Notes: generated from the letters alone by a model not told the origin. 14,999 nucleotides of DNA from JBBDIX01 sp040880235 (GCA_040880235.1 JBBDIX010000072.1:1-14999); one strand, 5' to 3'. Positions 1 to 7,419 are shown, numbered from the stretch's first letter. Numbers and translations: made by a program.

Positions 1-2
1 AA

Positions 3-617
3 CTCACCGAGCACTACGAGGTCAGCCGCCACACGGTCCGGGAGGCCGTGCGGCGACTGCACGCACGAGGCCTCGTCGACCGGCACCGCGGACGCGGCAG
101 CTTCCTCAACGACACGCGGCTGACGCAGCCACTCGGCGGGCTCTACTCCCTCTTCCGCGCCGTGGAAGAACGAGGCCTCGAACAGCGCTCCGAGGTACTC
201 CAGATCGGACCGGCCCTCGACGCCGACGCCGCGATCCGCCTGGCTCTCGACCCGGACGTCCCCCTGTTCCGCCTCGAACGGCTGCGTCACGCGGGCGATG
301 AACCCCTTGCCCTCGACGTGGTGTGGTTGCCCGCCGACGTCGGCGCCCACCTCGTCGACGCGGACCTGACGCGCACGGCCCTGTACGACGAGCTGTGGTC
401 ACGGGCGGGCATCCGGATCACCGCGGTCGACGAGACCCTGGAACCGCAGGTCGCCGACGACGACCTGCGGCGACTGCTCGGCCTCGCGCACGACGAGGCG
501 ATCCTGCGGGTCGATCGCATCGGGTTCAGTGGCGACCGGCCGATCGAGTGCCGAACGACGCTCATCCGTGGTCAGCGGTTCCTCTACACCAGTTCGTGGC
601 GCGACGACGACGCGTGA
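3..617 (+). CDS. GntR-family transcriptional regulator with UTRA domain (5' end outside window)
   Basis: The frame is open from the window edge, so the true start and the first part of the DNA-binding domain are missing. The first residues, LTEHYEVSRHTVREAVRRL, followed by HARGLVDRHRGRGSFLN, are the recognition half of a GntR winged helix (SRHTVREAV helix, then the G-R-G-SF wing). The remaining roughly 165 residues fit a UTRA ligand-binding domain of the HutC/FarR type: a conserved R-hydrophobic-ERLR strand, the ALDVVWLPADV segment (usually an E-x-SY-hydrophobic-P pattern), and a terminal Y-TSSW strand. Members bind small effectors and repress nearby catabolic or transport genes. The effector cannot be told, and target genes are not visible because the downstream neighbour is an accessory block. 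The stop is TGA at 615-617. The same reading frame stays coding-like after it (see 618-758). The family call is secure and the specificity unknown. Confidence 0.88.
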   Translation, partial: LTEHYEVSRHTVREAVRRLHARGLVDRHRGRGSFLNDTRLTQPLGGLYSLFRAVEERGLEQRSEVLQIGPALDADAAIRLALDPDVPLFRLERLRHAGDEPLALDVVWLPADVGAHLVDADLTRTALYDELWSRAGIRITAVDETLEPQVADDDLRRLLGLAHDEAILRVDRIGFSGDRPIECRTTLIRGQRFLYTSSWRDDDA

Positions 618-758
618 GCGCACCCCGAGCGGGACGATGATTCCGCCCTTACGGGCGACGGTGGGCCGCCGACCCCGGCGCCACAGTGGGGCACGATCCG
701 CGCCGAGGCGCTGGACGAGGGCACCCGGTTCATCGTCATCATCCCGTTGCCGGACTGA
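618..758 (+). pseudogene. Gene-end remnant resembling the C-terminus of a histidine kinase ATPase domain
   Basis: Directly after the GntR stop, and in the same frame, 46 codons run open to TGA at 756-758. About 90% of their third positions are G or C while second positions are mixed, which is the periodicity of real coding sequence here. The last residues, including GTIRAEALDEGTRF and ending IPLPD, resemble the final strands of HATPase_c domains (pattern G-x-I-x-AE, then GT-x-F-x-V-x-hydrophobic-PLP). No ATG, GTG or TTG that could serve as a start lies between 618 and this motif, so it cannot be an independent intact gene in this frame. It could be the tail of a kinase gene left by a deletion, or a C-terminal extension of the regulator cut off by a nonsense codon. 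The kinase resemblance rests on about 22 residues only. Confidence 0.4.
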
Positions 759-816
759 TCGAGCGCCGGCACCGGGGACACGGTGGATCACGTACGCCGG
801 CAGCCCTCCGCGCATG

Positions 817-853
817 TCGGGTGGCTGGGGGGCAGGGGGCAGGGGATCGAACC
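817..853 (-). repeat. Displaced tRNA-Gln 3' fragment (putative distal att site)
   Basis: Positions 817-838 are identical over 22 bases to 7420-7441, which covers five bases beyond the tRNA, the CCA end, discriminator, 3' acceptor strand and the start of the T stem. After an extra 7 bases, 846-853 match 7442-7449 (T-loop side, ATCGAACC). The extra 7 bases are a tandem copy of GCAGGGG (832-838 and 839-845). The rest of the tRNA (anticodon and D arms) is absent here, so this cannot fold as a tRNA. The copy has the same orientation as the intact gene. Confidence 0.65.
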
Positions 854-985
854 GCACCGGACCAGTCCCGAGGGGTGGGTCTCAGCGCCAGATCATGCCG
901 CTGACCAGCGGGAACGCGTCAGGACCGTACTCGCACGTTGCGCCCCGTGCTGACCACCGTCAGTCCGTTCGTGGTCACACCGTGG
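854..985. other. Gene-free stretch between the att copy and the Fic gene
   Basis: Together with 618-853 this makes a stretch of nearly 370 bases without an intact gene. It holds two exact GTGGTCAC direct repeats (971-978 and 982-989, three bases apart, the second running into the Fic stop codon) and a small 5-bp inverted repeat CTGAC/GTCAG at 950-963 without a T-run. On the minus strand, 882-938 reads as a short codon-biased tail ending CEYGPDAFPLVSGMIWR before a TGA at 882-884, possibly the end of a deleted gene. No intact ORF with a recognisable product is seen. Direct repeats beside an att core could be recombinase arm-type sites, but this is only a guess. Confidence 0.35.
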
Positions 986-2245
986 TCACGAATCGGGGTG
1001 TCGGCGCGTACGACCGATCGCCACCATGCGTTCGGGATCATGTTCGAAGCCGTCGAGCAGCGCGAAGATCTCAGGCACCTCGTAGAGCCGGTTGCCCTTG
1101 CCCGCGCTCAGCTGCTTGATGATGCCCACCGACACGAGCTCCTCGATCGCGTCCTGGGCCGCGCGCCACGACCGGTCGAGCCGCTGGGCGAGATCGCGGG
1201 CGTGGAACGCCGGCATGTCGGGCAGGATCTCGCAACCCGCCAGGATCGCCGCATCCGCGCGCGGTGGCCGCAGACCGGACCTCGCGCGGGCCTCGACGAG
1301 CTGCTCCAGCCACGACTGCTGGAGCTGCCCGACCTCGTGCGCGAGCCCGATCGTGGCGTGCGCCGCGAAGCTGATCGCCGTGGCGAACACGGTCAGCCAG
1401 CCATCGAGATCATCGCTGCGGAAGGCGTTCAGACCGTCCACGTAGCGAGCTTCGGGCCGAGCGAAGGCGATGGACAGCGGGGGCAGCACCGAGCTTGCCG
1501 TCTCGCGACGGAGCAGCGTGTGCACCAGGCACCGTCCGACACGGCCATTGCCGTCGTGGTGAGGGTGGATCGACTCGAACTGGGCATGAGCGATCGCGGC
1601 CACCACCACGGGTGAGAGGTCGCGCCTGGTGTTCACGAAGGCGACGAGATCCTCGAGCAACGCTGCGACTTCCTCGTGGGGAGGGCCGACGTACTCGGCA
1701 TTGGTCGCGTTCGTCCCACCGATGAATACCGGCCCATCGCGAACCTGCCCGGCGCGTGCGCGATCCTCCTCGACGTTGGAGGTCGACATCAGTGCACCGT
1801 GCATCGACAGTAGGTCATCGACAGTGACGGAAACGCTGCGCGCGCCGATGTCCACCGCCGCGTCGAGCGCACGCACATTGCCCAACACCCGCCGGGCCTC
1901 GTCGTAGAGACCACCCGGCGCCCCCTGCTCGGCCTCGGCCAGACGCCGGTGCGACACCTGCAGCGCCTCGATCCACGACGAGGCGATCGCCTCGGAGCGC
2001 AACAGACGTCGAGCCAGCGCTTCGAGACTCGGGAACCCAGCCGAACTGTGGGCCAGGCGCATGAGCGCAGCCTCGGCATCAGCCACGTCCGCGGCCGCGA
2101 CCCCGGACAGACGCATCTCGATGTCCACGATCGAGGCCGGCACGAACGCCTCGTAGGACAACCCCGCCTTTGCCGCCCGACCTCCGAAAGCACCGAGATC
2201 CGCAGATCGGTGCTGCGCCACGTGCCGATCGCGCGTGAACCTCAT
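986..2245 (-). CDS. Fic family protein (predicted AMPylator) with C-terminal winged helix
   Basis: This 419-residue protein carries the Fic active-site loop HPHHDGNGRVGR at residues 227-238, with catalytic His227 and the anion-binding GNGR. The usual Phe after HP is His here. Fic enzymes transfer AMP, or occasionally another phosphate-bearing group, from a nucleotide to a hydroxyl side chain of a target protein. The flap and substrate-docking segment lies near 166-187 (GQVRDGPVFIGG). Upstream, residues 84-95 (SEAIASSWIEAL) match the N-terminal inhibitory helix of class II Fic proteins, pattern S/T-x3-E-G/N, with Glu93 present but Ala at the last position. Residues from about 325 look like a winged helix (AIEELVSVGIIKQL, then a KGNRLYEV wing), common in self-contained Fic proteins. 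The ATG at 2245 has an excellent RBS, GGAGGG, six bases upstream. It has its own promoter region with a perfect palindrome (2273-2300), apart from the SNF2-SWIM pair. The target is unknown. Confidence 0.9.
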   Translation of the reverse strand: MRFTRDRHVAQHRSADLGAFGGRAAKAGLSYEAFVPASIVDIEMRLSGVAAADVADAEAALMRLAHSSAGFPSLEALARRLLRSEAIASSWIEALQVSHRRLAEAEQGAPGGLYDEARRVLGNVRALDAAVDIGARSVSVTVDDLLSMHGALMSTSNVEEDRARAGQVRDGPVFIGGTNATNAEYVGPPHEEVAALLEDLVAFVNTRRDLSPVVVAAIAHAQFESIHPHHDGNGRVGRCLVHTLLRRETASSVLPPLSIAFARPEARYVDGLNAFRSDDLDGWLTVFATAISFAAHATIGLAHEVGQLQQSWLEQLVEARARSGLRPPRADAAILAGCEILPDMPAFHARDLAQRLDRSWRAAQDAIEELVSVGIIKQLSAGKGNRLYEVPEIFALLDGFEHDPERMVAIGRTRRHPDS

Positions 2246-2272
2246 CCGGAACCCTCCATCCAGCCCCCGAAG

Positions 2273-2300
2273 ATAGAAGGATAGTTCATTATCCTTCTAT
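2273..2300 (-). promoter_or_regulatory. AT-rich perfect palindrome in the Fic promoter: probable operator
   Basis: Two 11-base arms, ATAGAAGGATA and TATCCTTCTAT, are exact inverted repeats around a 6-base centre (GTTCAT). The element lies 28 bases upstream of the Fic ATG and is strikingly A/T-rich in this GC-rich DNA. On the minus strand it contains possible -10 boxes (TATCCT at 2283-2278, or GATAAT at 2293-2288), so a protein bound here would occlude the promoter. No T-run follows it and it is not GC-rich, so it is not a normal terminator for the SWIM gene. The Fic protein's own winged helix makes autoregulation a natural guess, but nothing in the sequence proves which protein binds. Confidence 0.6.
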
Positions 2301-2325
2301 TGCAGGCCTGGGTCTCTCCCCCTTG

Positions 2326-3309
2326 TCACCGTGTTCCCCGGCTTGGGCGTCCTCGCGAGAGGTGGTAGCGGGTCGTCGGTCCCCGTCCGGTGACGCTGAC
2401 GACGCCCTCCCGGCGGAGACGCCGTAGCTCCGCACGGATCGGCTCGATCGGCTCGTCGAACAGCTCGGCGAGCATCCGTGCCGAGACGGGACCGTGCTGC
2501 CGAAGTGCACCAACCACGGGGTCGGTGTCGCTGTCGAGCAGCTTCCAGGCGACGGCGGCCGCATCGTGGACGGCTGCCTGGAGGTCGTCACTGGCCGCCT
2601 CCAGGCCCGGTGGGGCGCCGAGTCGTCGCAGGACGGCGCCGGGATCGTCCGGCGGGTGGGGACGGACCACGATGTCGGCCAGCGAGCCCGCCGCGCGGAA
2701 CAGGCCCTGTGCGCGCAGTGCGTCGACTGGTATGGGCTCGCTCGTCGTCTCGACGGAGCTTTCCGTCAGATCGGTGCCGGCCCGCTGGGCGCGGAGGCCG
2801 GCGAGCAGTGCGTCGCGGTCTCTGCCCCGGAGCGTGGTCAGCAGGAAGGGGTCGGCGTCGAAGGTCTGGGCGAGCACGTAGTGGACGGCGGCGAGGTGTT
2901 TGCACGGGTTGGCGACGTCGGGGCAGGAGCAGCGGGTGGTCAGCTCGCGTGCGGTCGGGAACAGCGACACCCCGCACTCGGCCAGCACATCGTCGATGTC
3001 CTCGGGCATGGTCGCGTCGAGCAGGTCGGCAGACAGCCGGACGCGGGATGCGAGCGCGACCGTGATCTGCTCCCAGGTCGGGTCGTCGAACACCGGGAGC
3101 TGTAGCTGCACGCGGTAGGGGCGGGCTCGGCTGCCCTGGACCCGTGCGGTCACGGTGCCGGCGTCGACGGTCAGGTCCCGGACGGCGCCCTTCCGGGCGT
3201 AGGTCCGGCCGCGAGGGAGACGGTTGGCGTACACGGCGCCCAACGACTCGAGCGCACCGATCCAGCGCTGGCCCCACCAGGTCAGCCCGAACCGGGCCCG
3301 GGCGCTCAC
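2326..3309 (-). CDS. SWIM zinc-finger protein paired with the SNF2 helicase
   Basis: From the GTG at 3309 the protein has 327 residues. The SWIM signature CxCx6CxH is at residues 127-138 (CSCPDVANPCKH), with Cys127, Cys129, Cys136 and His138 as zinc ligands, inside the usual context of a preceding hydrophobic Leu/Phe-Pro strand and a following LAAVHYVLA helix. SWIM domains are thought to bind DNA or proteins and occur beside SWI2/SNF2 ATPases. The N-terminus (FGLTWWGQRWIGALE, then RGRTYARKGAV) is typical of the bacterial partners of SNF2 helicases. Residues of about 265-325 look like a winged-helix tail (VVGALRQHGPVSARMLAELF, then LRRLRREGVVSV). The open frame reaches to 3585, but the part before 3309 is low-complexity Arg-rich shadow of the helicase. 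The GTG overlaps the helicase TGA as GTGA, which implies translational coupling and joint function. The domain call is firm and the biological role is open. Confidence 0.88.
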   Translation of the reverse strand: MSARARFGLTWWGQRWIGALESLGAVYANRLPRGRTYARKGAVRDLTVDAGTVTARVQGSRARPYRVQLQLPVFDDPTWEQITVALASRVRLSADLLDATMPEDIDDVLAECGVSLFPTARELTTRCSCPDVANPCKHLAAVHYVLAQTFDADPFLLTTLRGRDRDALLAGLRAQRAGTDLTESSVETTSEPIPVDALRAQGLFRAAGSLADIVVRPHPPDDPGAVLRRLGAPPGLEAASDDLQAAVHDAAAVAWKLLDSDTDPVVGALRQHGPVSARMLAELFDEPIEPIRAELRRLRREGVVSVTGRGPTTRYHLSRGRPSRGTR

Positions 3310-6300
3310 GCGGGCACCTCGACGTCGGTGGCCAGCGGGTCGAGGTCGTCGGCATCGCCAGCACGCAAGGTGACGAGGTCGCGCAGCGCGTCGTCGTCGA
3401 GTTCGGTGAGCCAGGCTTCCCCCTCGCCGAGCACGGCGTCGGCCAGCGCACGCTTGTCGTCGATCATCCGAGCGATGCGTTCCTCCAGCGTGCCGGCGGT
3501 GACGAGCTTGTGGACGAGCACGGTTCGGTGCTGGCCGATCCGGTAGGCCCGGTCGGTGGCCTGGTCCTCGACGGCCGGGTTCCACCAGCGGTCGAAGTGC
3601 AGCACGTGGGTGGCACGGGTCAGGTTCAGGCCGGTCCCGCCGGCCTTCAGGGAGACGAGCAGCAGCGGCGAGGCCGCGTCGTCGTGCTGGAAGGCATCGA
3701 CCATCGCTTCCCGGCCGGTCCGTGACACGCCGCCGTGGAGGAACGGCACATCCGGGACGTCCAGCGTGGCGGCGAGGTGGGCTGCGAGCAGCTCACCCAT
3801 CCGTCGGTACTGGGTGAAGATCAGCGCCCGGTCACCAGCCTCGACCACCTCGGCGAGGAGTTCAAGGGTGCGGGCGAGCTTGCCGGACCGGCCGGGCAGC
3901 GGCCCGCGTTCGCCGAGGTACTGGGCCGGGTGGTTGCAGATCTGCTTCAGCTCGGTGAGCAGCTTCAGGATCCGTCCACGCCGCTCGATCCCCTCACCCA
4001 GGTCGGAGGCGAACACCTCGTCGACGGCGGCCTGGTAGAGGGTGGCCTGTTCGCGTGTGAGGGAGCAGGTGACGGTCAGCTCGGTCTTGTCCGGCAGGTC
4101 CGGGGCGATCGTCGGGTCGGCCTTGGTCCGACGCAGCACGAACGGCCCGGTCAGCAGCCGCAGCCCTCGGGTTGCGTCCGGGTCCTGCCAGCGTTCGATC
4201 GGGGCCGCGTACTCGCGGCGGAACCGGGTGAACGGTCCGAGCAGCCCGGGGGTGGTGAGGTCGAGGATGGACCACAGCTCGGCGAGGCGGTTCTCGACCG
4301 GGGTGCCGGTCAGCGCGATCCGCACCGTTGCGGGAAGCCGGCGCGCGGCCTTGGCGGCCTGGGTGAGGTGGTTCTTGACCTGTTGCGCCTCGTCGAACGC
4401 GACCACGTCCCACTCGACCTCGGTGAGCAACCGGGCGTCGAGACGCAGCAGCCCGTAGCTGGTGACCACGACCGCGCCGGGCGGGAACCCGTCGACCTCG
4501 GTCGGCCGCTCGGGGCCGTGATGTCGGACGACCTGGAGGTCGGGCGCGAACCTCGCCAGCTCGCGTTCCCAGTTCCCGACCACCGACACGGGGCAGACCA
4601 CCAGGTGGGGCCGATCTCCGGGCCGATCGGCGAGCAGCGCGATCGTCTGCAGCGTCTTGCCCAGCCCCATGTCGTCGGCGAGGACGCCACCGAGCCCGAG
4701 GTCCGCGAGCGTCTGCAACCAGCTGACGCCGCGCGCCTGGTAGGGACGGAGTTGCGCGTGGATGCGGCCGAGGCGGGGCGGAAGGTCGGTCCCGTCACGC
4801 AGCCGCGTCACGAAGGTGGCCAACGCCCCGTCAGCAACTACCTCGACGTTCCCGAGCCCCTCGATCGACTGCTCGCCGGTCAGCGCGGCTGCGAGCACCT
4901 CGGCGGGGTCAGCGGACCGATGGTCGCCGACGAAGGTGGCGAGGGTGGCGGCCTCGTCGGGGTCGACGCGGACCCACTGGCCGCGCCAGCGGACCAGCGG
5001 TTGCTTGAGCGCCACGATCCGTGCGAACTCGTCCGCGTCGATGGTCTCGTCGCCGAGCGCGGCCTCCCAGGTGAACGACGCGAGCGCGTCGGCGTCGAGC
5101 CCGCCTGCGCGCTCGTTGCCGGGTGCAGGGGTCGACGTGCGGGCGCGGAGTCGTGCACGGAGACGCCGTTGCCCGCCAGCGGTCAGCTCGGCCGGGAGGA
5201 GCACCCCGATCCCGGCTGCGGAGAGCGATGCGGAGCCGGTCAGGAACTCGCCGGCTGTCGTGGCGTCGAGGTTGAGGCGGGTGGGTGCCGACTCGTCGAG
5301 GCTGCTCACCAGCGCAGGGAACAGGCGGGCGGCCCCGGCTAGACCCCGCACCAGTGTCTCCTGGGCCTCGGCGAACTCCCGCTCTGCCGCTCGGAGCCGC
5401 CCGTCCGCCTGGGACCACACCTCAGCGGCAGGGATCAGGAGGCTCGGGTCGTCCGCCGCCTGCAACAGGTACTCCAGCCGCCACGTCCCGCCCTCGGTTT
5501 CCGTGTCGGTGCGGCCCGGTCCGTGGCTGTCGAGCGCCGCCAGGTCGTCTGGCAGCTCGAGGCGGAGGCACAGTCGACCGTTGCCGCTGCGGTCGACATC
5601 GACGAGCGGCGCGGCCCATGCGGACAGCTCGGACGCGATCGCCTGGCCCCCGGCGGGAAGGTCGAGCACCGGGTCGCTGCTCCGAAGCGCCTGCACCCAC
5701 CCGGCGGCGAGCTGCGACGACCGCGGCCGTCGGCTGCTCACGCCCCTCGCACAGGCGTCCGCGACCGCATCGAGGTAGGCCCGGAGGAGGTCCTCAGGCT
5801 GCCAGACGGTCGTCTCGTCCTCATCGCGCACGAGCGCATGTCCTGCCGGCGGCATCGCCACGGCCACCTGCTCCAGGCGACGATCCTCACCCGGGGCACA
5901 GCGCCATCCCGCCACGCCCCGCTCCCCCGCCACCCGCAAACCTGGCACCAGCCGACCGGCGGCGACGAGTTCGGTAGCGAGCTTGGCCGCGAGACTCCAG
6001 GCCAGCACGCTGTCCGACGGACGTCGCCACACGGGGGCGTCCTCGGCTGGCGGCAGTGCGACGAGCGCACCCGTCGCGGGCAGCACCGTGACGAGCCGCG
6101 CCGGGACATCCGCAATGGCAACGCGTGTGCGAGCGCGCGCCGTGCGGGGCAGCACCGTCCGAAGGACCGCGGGATGGCCGCTGGGGAAACCCAGCTGCGC
6201 GATCGCCTCGTCAAGGTCGGCGTCCTCGATGCCCCACAGCGCCAGGTGCCCCGCCGACGGAACCGGTTCACCCGGCCAGAACAGCGCCTGCAGGACGCCC

Positions 6301-6338
6301 GGCAGGCGATCTGTGGTCGGGTCGGGTGAGCGCGGCAT
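3306..6338 (-). CDS. SNF2-family DEAD/DEAH-like helicase (HelZ/YwqA type)
   Basis: From the ATG at 6338 the product has 1010 residues, close to the length of M. tuberculosis HelZ. Residues 1 to about 520 form the variable N-terminal region of bacterial SNF2 helicases (LQALFWPGE start, SNF2-associated domain). The ATPase core follows: LRPYQARGVSWL (530-541), Walker A DDMGLGKT (555-562), Walker B DEAQ (649-652), TGTPVENR (677-684), then the second lobe with ALIFTQY (838-844), and motifs V-VI in 894-936 (GTGLNL, HFDRWWNPAVEDQATDRAYRIGQ). Such proteins use ATP to translocate on duplex DNA and displace or remodel bound proteins. It is coupled to the SWIM gene by a 4-base GTGA overlap. The frame stays open upstream into a transposase remnant. 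I start at 6338 because the helicase family begins there and a plausible promoter (6349-6376) precedes it, although no Shine-Dalgarno is visible. A longer fusion product cannot be excluded. Confidence 0.88.
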   Translation of the reverse strand: MPRSPDPTTDRLPGVLQALFWPGEPVPSAGHLALWGIEDADLDEAIAQLGFPSGHPAVLRTVLPRTARARTRVAIADVPARLVTVLPATGALVALPPAEDAPVWRRPSDSVLAWSLAAKLATELVAAGRLVPGLRVAGERGVAGWRCAPGEDRRLEQVAVAMPPAGHALVRDEDETTVWQPEDLLRAYLDAVADACARGVSSRRPRSSQLAAGWVQALRSSDPVLDLPAGGQAIASELSAWAAPLVDVDRSGNGRLCLRLELPDDLAALDSHGPGRTDTETEGGTWRLEYLLQAADDPSLLIPAAEVWSQADGRLRAAEREFAEAQETLVRGLAGAARLFPALVSSLDESAPTRLNLDATTAGEFLTGSASLSAAGIGVLLPAELTAGGQRRLRARLRARTSTPAPGNERAGGLDADALASFTWEAALGDETIDADEFARIVALKQPLVRWRGQWVRVDPDEAATLATFVGDHRSADPAEVLAAALTGEQSIEGLGNVEVVADGALATFVTRLRDGTDLPPRLGRIHAQLRPYQARGVSWLQTLADLGLGGVLADDMGLGKTLQTIALLADRPGDRPHLVVCPVSVVGNWERELARFAPDLQVVRHHGPERPTEVDGFPPGAVVVTSYGLLRLDARLLTEVEWDVVAFDEAQQVKNHLTQAAKAARRLPATVRIALTGTPVENRLAELWSILDLTTPGLLGPFTRFRREYAAPIERWQDPDATRGLRLLTGPFVLRRTKADPTIAPDLPDKTELTVTCSLTREQATLYQAAVDEVFASDLGEGIERRGRILKLLTELKQICNHPAQYLGERGPLPGRSGKLARTLELLAEVVEAGDRALIFTQYRRMGELLAAHLAATLDVPDVPFLHGGVSRTGREAMVDAFQHDDAASPLLLVSLKAGGTGLNLTRATHVLHFDRWWNPAVEDQATDRAYRIGQHRTVLVHKLVTAGTLEERIARMIDDKRALADAVLGEGEAWLTELDDDALRDLVTLRAGDADDLDPLATDVEVPA

Positions 6339-6348
6339 GGGAGGTCGA

Positions 6349-6376
6349 ACCGTAGCGCCACCCCGGACGCTGTCTG
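6349..6376 (-). promoter_or_regulatory. Possible promoter for the SNF2-SWIM pair
   Basis: On the minus strand a -35-like CAGACA (6376-6371) and a -10-like TACGGT (6354-6349) are 16 bases apart. The -10 box ends ten bases before the helicase ATG, so transcription would begin within a few bases of the start codon. That fits the lack of a Shine-Dalgarno sequence. The site lies in the short junction between the transposase remnant and the helicase. The match is moderate and could be chance. Confidence 0.3.
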
Positions 6377-6398
6377 GCTGCGGGGACGGGGTCAGTCC

Positions 6399-7394
6399 CA
6401 CGTTGAGCGCGACCGATGAGGACAGCGCGTCGAGGTGGAAGCTGCGGATGGCTTCGGCGAGGCGCTGTTCGATGGCCATCCGTTTGGCGTAGCGGTTGAC
6501 CAGCCAGCCTGCCCTGGCGTCTCGGTCGTTGGTGAGGATCAGGGTGGGGTGGTCGTGGCCGAGCCCGCGCACGGCGATCTGGCGCAGCGGCACGTCACAG
6601 CCGCGGACGGTGACGGTGTCCTCGTGAACCTGCGGTCGGCGGTGGCGGCCTTTGCGGTCGAGGGTGACGGTGGTCCAGGCGTCATCGGGCAGCGCTTCGA
6701 GCGCTTCGATGACCTTGGGTGAGCGTTGGCGGAGGGTGAGGAACCGGATCCCTTCGGCATCGATGTCGGCCAGCCCGGCGCCGGTGGTGACCTTGGAGTC
6801 GAACACCAGCAGCTGGGGGTTGGAGCCGGTCGCCTGGCGCCAGTGGTGGACGAAGCGCATGACCTCATCGGCCTGGGTGGCCTTGTGGATGTCGGCGTTG
6901 GCGTAGACGAGGTTGCGGGTCTGCCCGTCCTGGGCGAACAGGGTCAGCACACTCTCGGTGCGTTGTGAGCGGCGGGGCACGTAGTGGGTCTCTAGCGCCA
7001 CATCGTCGCCGAAGTGCATGATCGCGTGGAAGTCCAGATCGATGTCGGTGCCGTCGGTCTGGCCGGTGGCGAGCATCCGTGGCGCGAGCGCTTCGAGCAG
7101 CCGCTGGTCGTGGGTTCGGTCGAGCTTGTAGCTGTAGGACCCGAGCGCGGTGGCCTTGGGCAGGCTGGACATCCCCGCGAACGCGGCCAGGGCCGGGTCG
7201 GTCGCGACGTCATCGACATGGGAGACGCGCCGGCGGCCGATCGCCTTGAGCGCGAGCAGCGAGAGCACCGAGTTGAGGGCGGGGATCTCACGAGTGCCGG
7301 GCATCTTCGCGTGGGCGATGGCGCCGGGCAGGTCGAGCTCGGCCAGCCCACCCGCCAGCAGCAACACCCCGACATGGTCGGCCCACGATAGATG
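6399..7394 (-). pseudogene. DDE transposase remnant (IS4-like), truncated at both ends, in frame with the helicase
   Basis: About 332 codons match the core of an IS4-superfamily (DDE_Tnp_1) transposase: IPALNSVLSLLALK, then a SYSYKLDR segment, DLDFHAIMHFGDD with the first catalytic Asp, LLVFDSKVTTGAGL with the second, and YAKRMAIEQRLAEAI with the Glu. All three acidic residues are present. Homology begins at HLSWADHVG immediately after an in-frame TGA (7395-7397), so the N-terminus is gone. It stops after SSSVALNV at about 6399, before the C-terminal part that normally follows. The frame then continues without a stop through about 60 junction bases into the SNF2 helicase. No terminal inverted repeats were recognised at either end. 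The remnant starts about 30 bases from the tRNA-Gln end, suggesting that the island boundary or a deletion cut it. It is likely inactive in transposition. Confidence 0.75.
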
Positions 7395-7419
7395 TCAACC
7401 AAGGGTGGAGCAGTCCCGT

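Noticed and set aside
950..963. Small hairpin CTGAC/GTCAG as a terminator
   Set aside because: It has only five base pairs, a 4-base loop and no T-run on either strand.
3310..3585. N-terminal extension of the SWIM gene up to 3585
   Set aside because: The 92 extra residues are Arg/Pro-rich shadow of the helicase end. The GTG at 3309 overlapping the helicase stop begins just before the conserved SWIM-protein N-terminus.
3735..5342. A 535-codon open frame on the plus strand inside the helicase region
   Set aside because: It is antisense to the SNF2 core motifs, with no recognisable domain and biased Gly/Glu/Arg composition.
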